From Woeseia oceani (GTDB lineage Bacteria > Pseudomonadota > Gammaproteobacteria > Steroidobacterales > Woeseiaceae): 64,000 nucleotides of DNA. The notes below the pieces were generated by a model, which saw only the letters and a list, made by a program, of their open reading frames with translations, ran no database searches and was not told the origin of the DNA. Where the stretch lies: NCBI RefSeq assembly GCF_001677435.1, contig NZ_CP016268.1, positions 2,593,001 to 2,657,000 on the forward strand. The letters are read 5' to 3'. The position numbers were made by a program, and so were the translations under genes. Shown here one piece after another: positions 55,760 to 64,000 of the stretch (within the stretch, counting starts at the first letter, position 1; every line of letters begins with the position of its first letter).

Positions 55760-57664
55760 ATGAATTTTTTTGACGCCCAGGAGCGCGCCCGGCGCAGTAC
55801 GCGACGCTTGATCATCGCGTACATCGCGGCAACCCTGCTGATCATTGCGGGCGTCACCGCACTGGTTGCGATTGCGCTCTACAGCAACATGCAGGCGCCG
55901 GACCCGATCATCCTGATCTTTGCTGCCCTGTGCACGGCGCTGCTAATCGTTGGCGCCACTTTGTACAAGACCGCGCGACTCTCAAGCGGCGGCGGCAGGG
56001 TCGCCCGCGACCTTGGTGGCACGCTGGTGTCACCGGACGTTTCCGACCCGCTGCGGCGGCGCCTGCGCAATGTTGTCGAGGAAATGGCGATCGCTTCCGG
56101 CGTTCCCGTACCGGAGATCTACGTACTGGAACAGGAAGCCGGCATCAATGCGTTCGCCGCTGGTTTCACACCCGGTGACGCTGCGATTGCGGTCACCCGC
56201 GGTACGCTGGAACTCCTCAGCCGCGACGAACTCCAGGGGGTGGTCGCTCACGAGTTCAGTCACATCCTGAATGGCGACATGCGCCTGAACATACGCATGA
56301 TGGGCGTACTGTTCGGCATCATGGTTCTCGGCTTGATCGGTCGCCTTATCTTGCGCGGCAGTTACCGTGGACGCATCGTCTCCAGCCGCCGCGGTCGTGG
56401 ATCGGGCACAGCGGCTGTGCTGATTATCGGTGTCGGGCTGGTTGTAATCGGCAGCGTTGGTGTATTCATGTCCCGGCTGCTCAAAGCCGCGGTTTCCCGG
56501 CAACGTGAATTTCTTGCTGACGCCTCCGCCGTACAATTCACCCGGCAAACGGACGGCATTGCCAATGCCTTGAAGAAAATTGCCGGCTACCAGCAGCAAT
56601 CGTACTTGCAAGCGACCGACCCGGAAGAAGTCAGCCATATGCTGTTCGCCCACGGCGCAAAATTCACATCGCTGTTTGCAACGCACCCACCATTGCTTGC
56701 ACGCATCCAGGCATTGCAGCCGCAATTTTCTGCAGAGTCATTGCAAGCGGTCACGATGCCGGTAACACCACAGGCGATCGATGAAGGTACGGATGGTCGT
56801 GCCGCCGGGTTTGCCGGCGCCGCCGAAGCAACGCCTGGCGCGGCTATCACCGACACGATAGGCAATCCGACGTTACAACACGTGTTGTTTGCCGGCGCGC
56901 TACGCATCGCGATCCCCGACTCCCTGTACGGCGCGGCGCACTCGGTGGACAGCGCGATGCTGCTGACACTGGCACTGTTTATCAATCGTGACGCGGCTGC
57001 ATCGCCCAACGCATTCGATGTACTTGAGCAACAACTCGGCACGCAACGAAGCGCACTGATTCGACGCTATCACAATGAACTGGCGGCCGGCAGCGCGCAG
57101 TGGCGATTGCCATTGCTCGAAATCGCCTTTCCGACGCTCCGCCAACTACCCGTGCAACGCCTCGAGTATCTGCTTGACCTGAGTCGACGGCTGATAGAAC
57201 TGGACGGTCAGGTTGCACTGCACGAGTTCTGCTTGTTCCGAATCCTGAAACTGAATCTGGGCGACGCACTCGCACCGGCTACGCGCAGCAAACAACGAGC
57301 ATCGCGCAGCGACGTTCGTGCCGCGGCTCTGGAGCTTGTCGCGATAGTCGCGCACGCCGGCAACCTGACGGACGCTGACCGTCAGCAAGCCTACCAGTGC
57401 GGCATCAACGTGTTCGGTGACTGGGCCGCCAATACGCCTTACCAAGCACCGGAGAATCCGGTACAGGCCACCGGCCGCAGTCTGGATGTCCTGCAACACA
57501 TGAACAATGCCGCACGGCAAAGCATGGTTCAGGCATTGGCCGCAACAATCAGCTCTGACCGACAACTTAACGTCAGTGAAGCGGAGCTCTTGCGCACGGT
57601 GTGTGCGTCGCTGGACTGCCCGCTGCCACCGCTGGATGTCGAGCGACACATAGACACGCCGTGA
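55760..57664 (+). CDS. M48 family membrane metallopeptidase with long C-terminal domain
   Basis: 634 residues. Two N-terminal membrane helices (18-42, 49-67) precede the catalytic domain, with VVAHEFSHILNGD (His164, Glu165, His168); the third ligand is the Glu of QREFLADASAVQFT. Two more helices lie between these motifs (about 180-245). A ~280-residue soluble helical C-terminus extends beyond HtpX-like length. It degrades misfolded membrane proteins, by analogy with HtpX/BepA. It follows lemA in the same direction. Confidence 0.92.
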   Translation: MNFFDAQERARRSTRRLIIAYIAATLLIIAGVTALVAIALYSNMQAPDPIILIFAALCTALLIVGATLYKTARLSSGGGRVARDLGGTLVSPDVSDPLRRRLRNVVEEMAIASGVPVPEIYVLEQEAGINAFAAGFTPGDAAIAVTRGTLELLSRDELQGVVAHEFSHILNGDMRLNIRMMGVLFGIMVLGLIGRLILRGSYRGRIVSSRRGRGSGTAAVLIIGVGLVVIGSVGVFMSRLLKAAVSRQREFLADASAVQFTRQTDGIANALKKIAGYQQQSYLQATDPEEVSHMLFAHGAKFTSLFATHPPLLARIQALQPQFSAESLQAVTMPVTPQAIDEGTDGRAAGFAGAAEATPGAAITDTIGNPTLQHVLFAGALRIAIPDSLYGAAHSVDSAMLLTLALFINRDAAASPNAFDVLEQQLGTQRSALIRRYHNELAAGSAQWRLPLLEIAFPTLRQLPVQRLEYLLDLSRRLIELDGQVALHEFCLFRILKLNLGDALAPATRSKQRASRSDVRAAALELVAIVAHAGNLTDADRQQAYQCGINVFGDWAANTPYQAPENPVQATGRSLDVLQHMNNAARQSMVQALAATISSDRQLNVSEAELLRTVCASLDCPLPPLDVERHIDTP

Positions 57665-57772
57665 GGTGTCCGCCAAATTACAGTATGATACGCGGGAACT
57701 TACGGCCGCTTCGACGCACCAACTCCTTGTACGCGCGGCGCGTACACAGTCGATAAATGACGGACAGATAAC

Positions 57773-58561
57773 ATGAATACTCGCCTGATTCTGTGGCTCA
57801 CCATCCTTACATTGGTCTTCGCTTTACCTGCGTCAGCGGCAACCCGCGAGGAAAACCGAGTGGCCGATGCCACCGACGTCGTTGATCAGTTCCTGCGCAT
57901 TCCTGAACAGGGCGTGCCGCCGTCATTGCTCGCGCGCGCTTATGCCGTCGCTGTCATTCCGGATGTTGTCAAAATCGGCTTTGGTCTCGGCGCCCGCCGC
58001 GGCAAGGGGGTTGTGGTGGTACGCCAGGACGACGGCAGCTGGAGCAATCCGGCATTCATCACAATTACCGGCGGCAGCATCGGCTGGCAGATCGGCGCGC
58101 AATCAACCGACGTCATCCTCGTGTTCAAATCCAGACGCGGTGTGGACGGGATTGCCAGTGGCAAACTGACGCTCGGCGCTGACGCATCGGTTGCGGCCGG
58201 CCCGGTTGGCCGACAAACCGGTGTTGCTACCGACATCCAGTTTGAAGCCGAGGTCTATTCCTATTCGCGCAGTCGCGGCCTGTTCGCGGGCGTGTCACTC
58301 GAGGGCTCCGGCGTCACTATAGACAAGAAGGCCAACGCCGCGTTTTACGGCTCAGCCAGCCTGACGCCTGACCAGATATTCGCGAGTCCCGGCAACATGG
58401 CGCCGGCGGTTGCCAATAACTTTGTGCAAATACTGAGCGCACAGACGCAAAGATTGCCGACTCAACCCGGTATGGACACGGGCACATCCCAGCGAGCACC
58501 CAACGCACCGCAAGAACCCCGTGTTCGGACTTTCGGTATTGCTGATCCGGACGAACCTTAA
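57773..58561 (+). CDS. SYLF-domain (Ysc84-type) exported protein
   Basis: 262 residues with a signal peptide (cleavage near ASAATR). The SYLF/Ysc84 pattern follows: LLARAYAVAVIPDVVKIGFGLGARRGKGVVVV, split by loops, then ITGGSIGWQIGAQSTDVILVF and YSYSRSRGLFAGVSLEGS. The domain binds lipids in eukaryotes; the bacterial role is unclear. The C-terminal 35 residues are Pro/Gln-rich and probably disordered. Confidence 0.9.
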   Translation: MNTRLILWLTILTLVFALPASAATREENRVADATDVVDQFLRIPEQGVPPSLLARAYAVAVIPDVVKIGFGLGARRGKGVVVVRQDDGSWSNPAFITITGGSIGWQIGAQSTDVILVFKSRRGVDGIASGKLTLGADASVAAGPVGRQTGVATDIQFEAEVYSYSRSRGLFAGVSLEGSGVTIDKKANAAFYGSASLTPDQIFASPGNMAPAVANNFVQILSAQTQRLPTQPGMDTGTSQRAPNAPQEPRVRTFGIADPDEP

Positions 58562-58657
58562 GCCGCAGAATCCAGTGTGCTCCGTCGTCTCATTATTCCT
58601 GGCAACGGCAATGAGCCAACGACGAGCTTCTGCCACTATGAGAAGTAAATAGAAACC

Positions 58658-59743
58658 GTGCAGACATACATCGAGCGGATTGACAGCTGGGCCGAAATGC
58701 TCGGTCCCAATGTATACCTGCAAGCGCTGGCGATCATTGTCGCATTCCTTATTGCCGGAAAAATTGCCGATATTCTGATTTTCCGTACCGTTGCGCAGAT
58801 TGCCAGCCGCTCGAAAACCCAGATAGACGATGAGCTGATCGCACAAATTCACCGGCCGGTGTTCATGTCGTTCGTTTTGGCGGGCCTCGGTCTCGCGACG
58901 TTGCGCATCGGCATGGCGGCTACGGTCGAATTCATCACGCTGGGCATTCTCAAATCGATAGCGATCGTTATCTGGTACGGCTTCATACTGCGCGTAACAA
59001 CACTGTTCCTTTCAGCAATGGCACGCAGCGGCAGTAAAGGCATTATGCAGCCGAACATAGTGTCGCTAACCGAAACTGTCATTAAGATAGCGCTATTCGC
59101 GCTGACGGTATTTTTCATACTGGAAGCATGGAGTATCGACCCAACTGCCTGGCTGGCGTCTGCCGGTATCGTAGGTCTTGCACTCAGCTTCGCCGCCAAA
59201 GACACCTTGTCCAACCTGTTCGCCGGTGTGTCGATCATTGCCGATGCGCCGTACAAGATCGGCGACTTCATCATTCTTGAGTCAGGCGAACGCGGTCAGG
59301 TCACGCACATTGGGCTGCGCAGCACCCGGATACTGACCCGAGACGATGTCGAGATCACTGTTCCCAATTCCATTATTGGCAACAACAAAATTATCAACGA
59401 GGCAGGTGGGCCGAATTCAGCGCACCGGATTCGCGTCGCCGTTGGCGTTGCTTACGGCAGCGATATCGATGCAGTAATTGCCTGCCTGGAACGTGTTGCC
59501 GAAGAACACCCGGAAGTTTGTCGTGCTCCCGCACCACGGGTGCGGTTTCGCGCCTTCGGTGACTCCAGCCTGAACTTCGAGTTGCTTTGCTGGATCGACC
59601 TGCCTGTGAACCGGGGCCGTATGCTGCACGAACTGAATATCGCCGTATACAAGGCGTTTGCCAGCGAGAACATTGAGATCCCCTTCCCGCAACGCGATCT
59701 GCACGTTCGCAGCATGCCTGTTCCGCGACCAGCGGCCGAATAA
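58658..59743 (+). CDS. MscS-type mechanosensitive channel
   Basis: 361 residues from GTG 58658. Four or five membrane helices lead to the pore helix and the MscS signature LALSFAAKDTLSNLFAGVSI, followed by the beta domain (YKIGDFIILESGERGQVTHI, RDDVEITVPNSIIGNNKIIN) and the C-terminal alpha-beta region. It opens on membrane stretch to release solutes during osmotic downshock. It belongs to the small MscS class and has no extra sensory domain. Confidence 0.92.
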   Translation: MQTYIERIDSWAEMLGPNVYLQALAIIVAFLIAGKIADILIFRTVAQIASRSKTQIDDELIAQIHRPVFMSFVLAGLGLATLRIGMAATVEFITLGILKSIAIVIWYGFILRVTTLFLSAMARSGSKGIMQPNIVSLTETVIKIALFALTVFFILEAWSIDPTAWLASAGIVGLALSFAAKDTLSNLFAGVSIIADAPYKIGDFIILESGERGQVTHIGLRSTRILTRDDVEITVPNSIIGNNKIINEAGGPNSAHRIRVAVGVAYGSDIDAVIACLERVAEEHPEVCRAPAPRVRFRAFGDSSLNFELLCWIDLPVNRGRMLHELNIAVYKAFASENIEIPFPQRDLHVRSMPVPRPAAE

Positions 59744-59829
59744 CGGCCTCCAGCTAACAGCAGACATGCGAGTCCGGCAACACGACCGCACACGCACCTA
59801 TAGCTTGCCAGCTCGCGGCACTGATACGG

Positions 59830-60441
59830 TCAGGGATTGTCCTGCTGCTGGCGACGCTGCAATTCTTCGCGCACGGCTTCCAGACTTTGCCCCGAATCAT
59901 CGCCAGCCGCACCGTCTTGCTGTGAATCCGGTAGCACTTCTTCAATCACCGGATCCGGAGCGACAAACTCCAGAGGCGCATCTTGCTCGCCAGGGCCGGT
60001 GGCCGGTGGCATCGCGCCGCCTTCCACGGTACCGGGCATGGGTTCCGCAACAGGTTCGAATTGACCGAGGTATTCGGCCTCTTCACGCTGACGCTCGTAT
60101 TCAGCGGCTCGCTCCCTGGCTTCCGCAGCTGCCTGCTGTGCCCGTCGCAATGCCTCGCGCTTGCGCACCGATTGGGCATCCAGTTCCGATCGCCGCGCCG
60201 CTTCTTCGTTCGCTGCAATCCTGTTGACCGCTTCACGGGCATTCAGGCATTCCGGGGTATACCGCAGTTCCGCCCGGTTTTGCGCACAACGGACCATCGT
60301 GGCCTCAAGCAGGCGCGGATTGTCGACAAACTCAACAACCGTGCGCGGCGGCGGCTCCTGACTACAGGAAGCACTGATCGCCAAAACGACGCACAAATTG
60401 ATTGCGGAGAAAATTGCCCTTGGCGGTGCGGCCCGTCTCAT
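59830..60441 (-). CDS. EexN-like lipoprotein with coiled-coil tail
   Basis: About 203 residues from ATG 60441 (GGAG 9 nt upstream; frame open to 60456). A lipoprotein signal (ISASC) is followed by the EexN-type segment RTVVEFVDNPRLLEATMVRC ... CLNAREAVNRI with paired Cys. A charged Ala/Arg/Glu coiled coil (about 75-125) and a Pro/Glu-rich, Gln-rich end come next. EexN was named for plasmid entry exclusion, but chromosomal homologues are common and of unknown role; no conjugation genes are near. Confidence 0.75.
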   Translation of the reverse strand: MRRAAPPRAIFSAINLCVVLAISASCSQEPPPRTVVEFVDNPRLLEATMVRCAQNRAELRYTPECLNAREAVNRIAANEEAARRSELDAQSVRKREALRRAQQAAAEARERAAEYERQREEAEYLGQFEPVAEPMPGTVEGGAMPPATGPGEQDAPLEFVAPDPVIEEVLPDSQQDGAAGDDSGQSLEAVREELQRRQQQDNP

Positions 60442-60747
60442 CCCGGAATACTCCATTACTTCTGACTGACATGCGGCAGCGTGGGTGGATCATAGCATCC
60501 CGTCGGCACTGACAATATGCGCTGCGTCATAGGTTTGACAATGCTTTTGCGGACTACCGCAGCGCTCACCACTGGCAACTGCCAGCGATGACCGGCCAAT
60601 TCCTGCCATATTTTGACTATTCAGAGCTCTCCTCGCCATCCGCGTTTCGGCGCGCGGCACTGTAGCCACTCCGGGACGGCGGTGGTAGTCCGGAAAACCT
60701 GCTGGCTGTTATAGTGAGCCCGCCTTGACACAGCGAGAGACGAAGTT
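60442..60747. other. 306-bp gap without a recognised gene
   Basis: This divergent gap between the EexN-like gene and the MFS-acyltransferase gene shows no convincing open frame, RNA or repeat. TATAGT at 60710-60715 on the plus strand could be a -10 box for the downstream gene, but no matching -35 box is seen. Confidence 0.4.
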
Positions 60748-62628
60748 TTGTCTAATAACAACCAGTTCGCGCTGTTGCGACAGCGTCGCTTCGCACCGTT
60801 TTTTCTGACCCAGTTTCTCGGCGCCTTCAACGACAATATTTTTCGCAATGGCCTCGTGATCCTGGTGACCTTTCAGGCGACCCTGGTCGCCGGTATGGAC
60901 GCGAGCCTGCTGGCCAACGTCGCCGTCGCGTTGTTCATCCTGCCGTTTTTTCTGTTCTCTGCATCCGCTGGCCAGATAGCCGACAAATACGAGAAATCCC
61001 GGCTTATTCGGATCATCAAGATCGTAGAGATCGTATTGATGACCCTTGCTGCGTTCGCTTTCCTGAACGGCAGTTACAAGTCGCTGCTGTTTGTTTTATT
61101 CCTTATGGGCTGCCAGTCCACCATGTTCGGGCCGCTTAAGTACGCCTACTTGCCGCAACAACTACGCTCAGAGGAATTGATTGGCGGCAACGCGCTGGTC
61201 GAATCCGGCACTTACGTTGCCATCATTCTCGGTCTCATTGTCGGCGGTATATCGGTCGCAACAGACAGCGGCAATCAACTGCTGATCGGCACCTGCCTGC
61301 TGGCGGTGGCGACGTTTGGTTACGTATCCAGTCGCGGCATACCGCCTACACCCGCCGTCGACCCTGCCCTGACTCTGAACTGGAATGCCTGGACAGAAAC
61401 CTGGCGCATGGTCGCTTTCGCGCGCGAGGAGCGCAGTGTCTTTCTGTCCATACTGGGTATTTCGTGGTTTTGGTTTTTCGGCACCGCCGTCACCGTACAG
61501 GTCCCTGCCTATACACTGGTAATTCTCAACGGCAACGAGGAAATCACCACAGTCTTGCTGGTCGCGTTTGCCGTTGGTGTTGGCGCGGGGTCCTTGCTGT
61601 GCGAACGCATGTCCGGACGGCGCATTGAACTGGGACTGGTGCCATTCGGATCCATCGGTCTCAGCCTGTTTGCCATTGACCTCTATTTCGCGCAACCCAT
61701 AGCACAAATCTCTGCGGTCAGTACGGTAGCCGAATTTCTTGCTCGCGCCGGCAGCTGGCGAGTGCTTTTCGACATCGTAATGCTCGGCGCATTCGGCGCG
61801 TTTTACAGCGTGCCGTTGTACGCGATGATTCAGGACCGTGCGGAACGGACTCACTTGTCGCGCATCATTGCTGCCAACAACATCATCAACTCGTTGTTCA
61901 TGGTGATTGCCGCGCTGCTCGCACTGATACTGTTGAATGCCGGCGTAACGATACCGCAGTTTTTCCTGGTACTCGCTGCCATGAATGCGGTGGTGGCCAT
62001 TTACATCTACACATTGTTGCCGGAATTCCTGATGCGCTTCCTTGTCTGGATTCTGGTCAGCACCTTGTACCGGATTCGCGCCAGTGGCCTCGACAATATT
62101 CCGAAGGAAGGGCCGGCCCTGCTGGTTTGCAACCATGTCAGCTATGTTGATGCTTTGATCATAGGAGCGTGCGTCCGTCGGCCGGTGCGCTTCGTCATGT
62201 GGTACAAAATTTTCCAGATCCCCTTGTTGCGGTTCGTATTCGATACGGCTAAAGCGATTCCCATTGCGTCAGCGCGAGAGAATGCTGAACTCCTTGAAGA
62301 AAGTTTCGAGCGTATAGACAAGGAGTTAATGGCTGGCAATCTGGTTTGCATCTTCCCGGAGGGGGCAATAACCCGCGATGGCCATGTTCACCCGTTTCGT
62401 CCGGGTATGGAACGAATCCTGGAAAGACGGCCCGTGCCGGTGGTGCCACTGGCACTCGGCGGATTGTGGGGGAGCTGGTTCAGTCGCCGCCGCGGTCAAT
62501 TGCGTACGATACCAATCCGCTTGTTAGCGGCAGTGAGCTTGCGCATCGGCAACGCGGTGCCAGCGCGAGACGCGACAGCCGCGCGCATGGAACTGCTGGT
62601 TAGAACCTTGCGTGGCGATGACCGATAG
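60748..62628 (+). CDS. MFS transporter-lysophospholipid acyltransferase fusion (LplT-PlsC type)
   Basis: 626 residues from a TTG start at 60748; no ATG or GTG lies near. The first ~430 residues form a 12-helix MFS domain like LplT (FLTQFLGAFNDNIFRNGLVI is its signature). The rest is a PlsC-type acyltransferase with NHVSYVD (the HX4D motif, about residue 460) and FPEGAITRDG. It should flip lysophospholipids inward and re-acylate them. The third domain of typical fusions, acyl-ACP synthetase (Aas), is missing, so it must use ready-made acyl-ACP or acyl-CoA. Confidence 0.9.
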   Translation: MSNNNQFALLRQRRFAPFFLTQFLGAFNDNIFRNGLVILVTFQATLVAGMDASLLANVAVALFILPFFLFSASAGQIADKYEKSRLIRIIKIVEIVLMTLAAFAFLNGSYKSLLFVLFLMGCQSTMFGPLKYAYLPQQLRSEELIGGNALVESGTYVAIILGLIVGGISVATDSGNQLLIGTCLLAVATFGYVSSRGIPPTPAVDPALTLNWNAWTETWRMVAFAREERSVFLSILGISWFWFFGTAVTVQVPAYTLVILNGNEEITTVLLVAFAVGVGAGSLLCERMSGRRIELGLVPFGSIGLSLFAIDLYFAQPIAQISAVSTVAEFLARAGSWRVLFDIVMLGAFGAFYSVPLYAMIQDRAERTHLSRIIAANNIINSLFMVIAALLALILLNAGVTIPQFFLVLAAMNAVVAIYIYTLLPEFLMRFLVWILVSTLYRIRASGLDNIPKEGPALLVCNHVSYVDALIIGACVRRPVRFVMWYKIFQIPLLRFVFDTAKAIPIASARENAELLEESFERIDKELMAGNLVCIFPEGAITRDGHVHPFRPGMERILERRPVPVVPLALGGLWGSWFSRRRGQLRTIPIRLLAAVSLRIGNAVPARDATAARMELLVRTLRGDDR

Positions 62629-62634
62629 AAACCA

Positions 62635-64000
62635 CTAATTCGGCGGACGGTCAGGCACTACGGCTGTGTCAACGTAACCCAGTTTTTGCCGCCACTCTGC
62701 CAACAGGTCTTCGCGCGATCCGAATAACAACGGGCCAGCATCGTTGAGCAATGAAACTTCCGCAACTTGAGCAAAACCCGCATCCCTGGTCAACACCAGC
62801 ACCCGGTCACCCAACGGGTCTAACAAAGCCTGTTCGCTGCCATTGACGACAGCCTGATCCATGACGATCTGCGAGCCGGTTATAGCGTTTGGCGTACGCG
62901 CAGCTTCGCGCCAGGTCAGACCGACCGTGTTGACCGAGGCCCGGTGCACCCAGCGACGGGTCTTGAACAGGACCCGTGAATTGCTTGGGGAAAACAGTAC
63001 ATCGGTGACCGTGTCAGGCAACTGCAGGCGCGCCTCTCCAACCTGACCACTCTGCAAGTCCAGCAGCAATGCCTGGTTGCTTGCATCGACAATTACCAGC
63101 AACGGCCGCTCGGCGGACGCGCCAATCCGGCGCAACGGCTGCGTACCGGACCAGACATTGCGCAACGTCCAGTTGCCTACCCGGTCGCGCACCAGGCTGC
63201 GTAAAGTTCCGCGCTCTGCGCCTATGTAGATATCATTATTGTTGTCGAAGGCGATACTGGTGTGCAGTTCACCAAGATCCAGGTCGGCAAGCAGGACACC
63301 GTCGGCAACGTTCACGACGGCGATGCGGCGGTCAGAAAGAACCGCGAGGCGGTCACCTGAATTGGAAAACGCCAATTGCCGAACACCGCCTGCTGCCGCA
63401 TTCGTGTGATACGGCCGCGGCAGACCGGAGCTTACGTCCCAAACGCGTACAGTGCCGTCAACACCGGCGCTGGCGACCAAAGTACCGTCACGGTTGAACG
63501 CGAGACCGAGTATCGCCCCCTGGTGACCGACGAAGTTCAACTCATCGCTGGCCCTGGCAATATCCTCAATGCTCGCGTGGGCATTGAGCACGTGCACATG
63601 CCCCTCGCGATCAGCAATCGCGATATGCTGACCACCCGCGGAAATAACGGCCGGGGAATCGCCGGAATCCCGCCACAAACGATGCCCGTTATCGACCTCA
63701 GTCAGCGCCGCCGCATCGGTCGCGGAAGGCGTTACGGGCAACTGCCAGTAGCGCGCGCGGTCGGTGTTGCCGGCGGTCAGCAACAGGTCTTCGTCGAAAC
63801 TGAAGGCAAGTAGCGGTTCCGAATCCGCGGCTACGCCGGCGTCAATCACCGGGCCCACCATCGCGCCATCGCTGCTGCGAAAAATCTGGTAGCCGCGTCG
63901 CGGGCTACCGGCAACCAGCTTCGAGCCGGATGGGGAAAAGCGCAACTGCCAGCGACCGACGCCGCGTTCAATCAACAACGGCTCCTCGGCCGAATCGATA
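62635..64000 (-). CDS. WD40-repeat protein, N-terminus beyond the window
   Basis: At least 454 residues; the frame remains open to the right edge, so the 5' end is missing and a TTG at 63978 is probably internal. Several WD40 blades are visible. The clearest is LNFVGHQGAILGLAFNRDGT followed by VASAGVDGTVRVWDVSSG; others are RYWQLP and KLVAGSPRRGYQIF. The C-terminus has no enzyme motif. It may be the tail of a larger WD40 fusion, for example with a kinase or protease. It converges with the acyltransferase gene (6 bp apart). Confidence 0.85.
   Translation of the reverse strand, partial: IDSAEEPLLIERGVGRWQLRFSPSGSKLVAGSPRRGYQIFRSSDGAMVGPVIDAGVAADSEPLLAFSFDEDLLLTAGNTDRARYWQLPVTPSATDAAALTEVDNGHRLWRDSGDSPAVISAGGQHIAIADREGHVHVLNAHASIEDIARASDELNFVGHQGAILGLAFNRDGTLVASAGVDGTVRVWDVSSGLPRPYHTNAAAGGVRQLAFSNSGDRLAVLSDRRIAVVNVADGVLLADLDLGELHTSIAFDNNNDIYIGAERGTLRSLVRDRVGNWTLRNVWSGTQPLRRIGASAERPLLVIVDASNQALLLDLQSGQVGEARLQLPDTVTDVLFSPSNSRVLFKTRRWVHRASVNTVGLTWREAARTPNAITGSQIVMDQAVVNGSEQALLDPLGDRVLVLTRDAGFAQVAEVSLLNDAGPLLFGSREDLLAEWRQKLGYVDTAVVPDRPPN

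Noticed and set aside
59830-60441. Plasmid entry-exclusion function from the EexN-like protein
   Set aside because: No conjugation, relaxase or plasmid gene is in the window; chromosomal EexN-like lipoproteins are common and of unknown role.
61168-62136. 322-codon minus-strand open frame
   Set aside because: It is antisense to the LplT-PlsC fusion gene, whose MFS and PlsC motifs are unambiguous.

Overview
The window reads as a chromosomal segment of an aerobic, heterotrophic, probably marine gammaproteobacterium. Evidence is the Tol/Exb-type envelope genes, a TonB-dependent receptor under a TPP riboswitch, the LplT/PlsC-like phospholipid protein, isocitrate lyase beside an ScfR/RamB-type regulator, and many acyl-CoA catabolism genes. 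The genus cannot be named from sequence alone; a Woeseiaceae/Steroidobacterales-like lineage is only a guess. Coding density is high. I found no rRNA, tRNA, CRISPR array, insertion sequence or prophage.

Layout. 1-2.3 kb: the start of a CDF metal exporter and a two-component sodium:solute symporter. 2.6-9.3 kb: a lone molybdenum hydroxylase large subunit, an M16 peptidase lipoprotein and a glyoxalase II. 9.3-13.2 kb: a thiamin uptake and salvage operon (TonB receptor, thiamin-binding protein, PnuT-like permease, kinase) behind a TPP riboswitch. 13.3-20.5 kb: a beta-oxidation operon (thiolase, FadJ-like, enoyl-CoA hydratase, acyl-CoA dehydrogenase, hydroxyisobutyrate dehydrogenase) with a TetR gene. 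20.6-27 kb: fused isobutyryl-CoA mutase IcmF with a redoxin-like membrane protein, thioesterase and SDR, and a divergent TetR gene. 27-36 kb: crotonase, YceI, MaoC-like, APH-like kinase, SDR, methylcrotonyl-CoA carboxylase beta subunit and isovaleryl-CoA dehydrogenase, then a LuxR regulator. 36-42.5 kb: desaturase, PII, VOC, DNA glycosylase, alcohol dehydrogenase, a half-size GDT1 protein, a tiny secreted protein and isocitrate lyase. 42.6 kb: ScfR-type regulator preceded by three exactly phased repeats.

44.2-53.8 kb holds the most interesting unit. It is one tightly packed minus-strand operon encoding a TolQ/ExbB-like protein, two different TolR/ExbD-like proteins, an AgmX/PglI-type TonB-like protein, a TPR lipoprotein, two large exported TPR proteins, two exported proteins of unknown family and probably a TlpA-like thioredoxin. 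The composition resembles the AglRQS motor plus Glt core of Myxococcus gliding rather than ordinary Tol-Pal or TonB-ExbBD. One ExbD keeps the membrane Asp and the other has Asn in its place.

54-64 kb: ApbE and LemA, whose divergent starts overlap by 10 bp, then an M48 peptidase, a SYLF protein, an MscS channel, an EexN-like lipoprotein, an MFS-acyltransferase fusion and a WD40 protein cut by the window edge. Overall the genes suggest growth on branched-chain and short-chain acyl compounds: valine, leucine and isobutyryl-type acids enter through acyl-CoA dehydrogenases, hydratases, MCC and IcmF, and acetyl-CoA is assimilated through the glyoxylate shunt.
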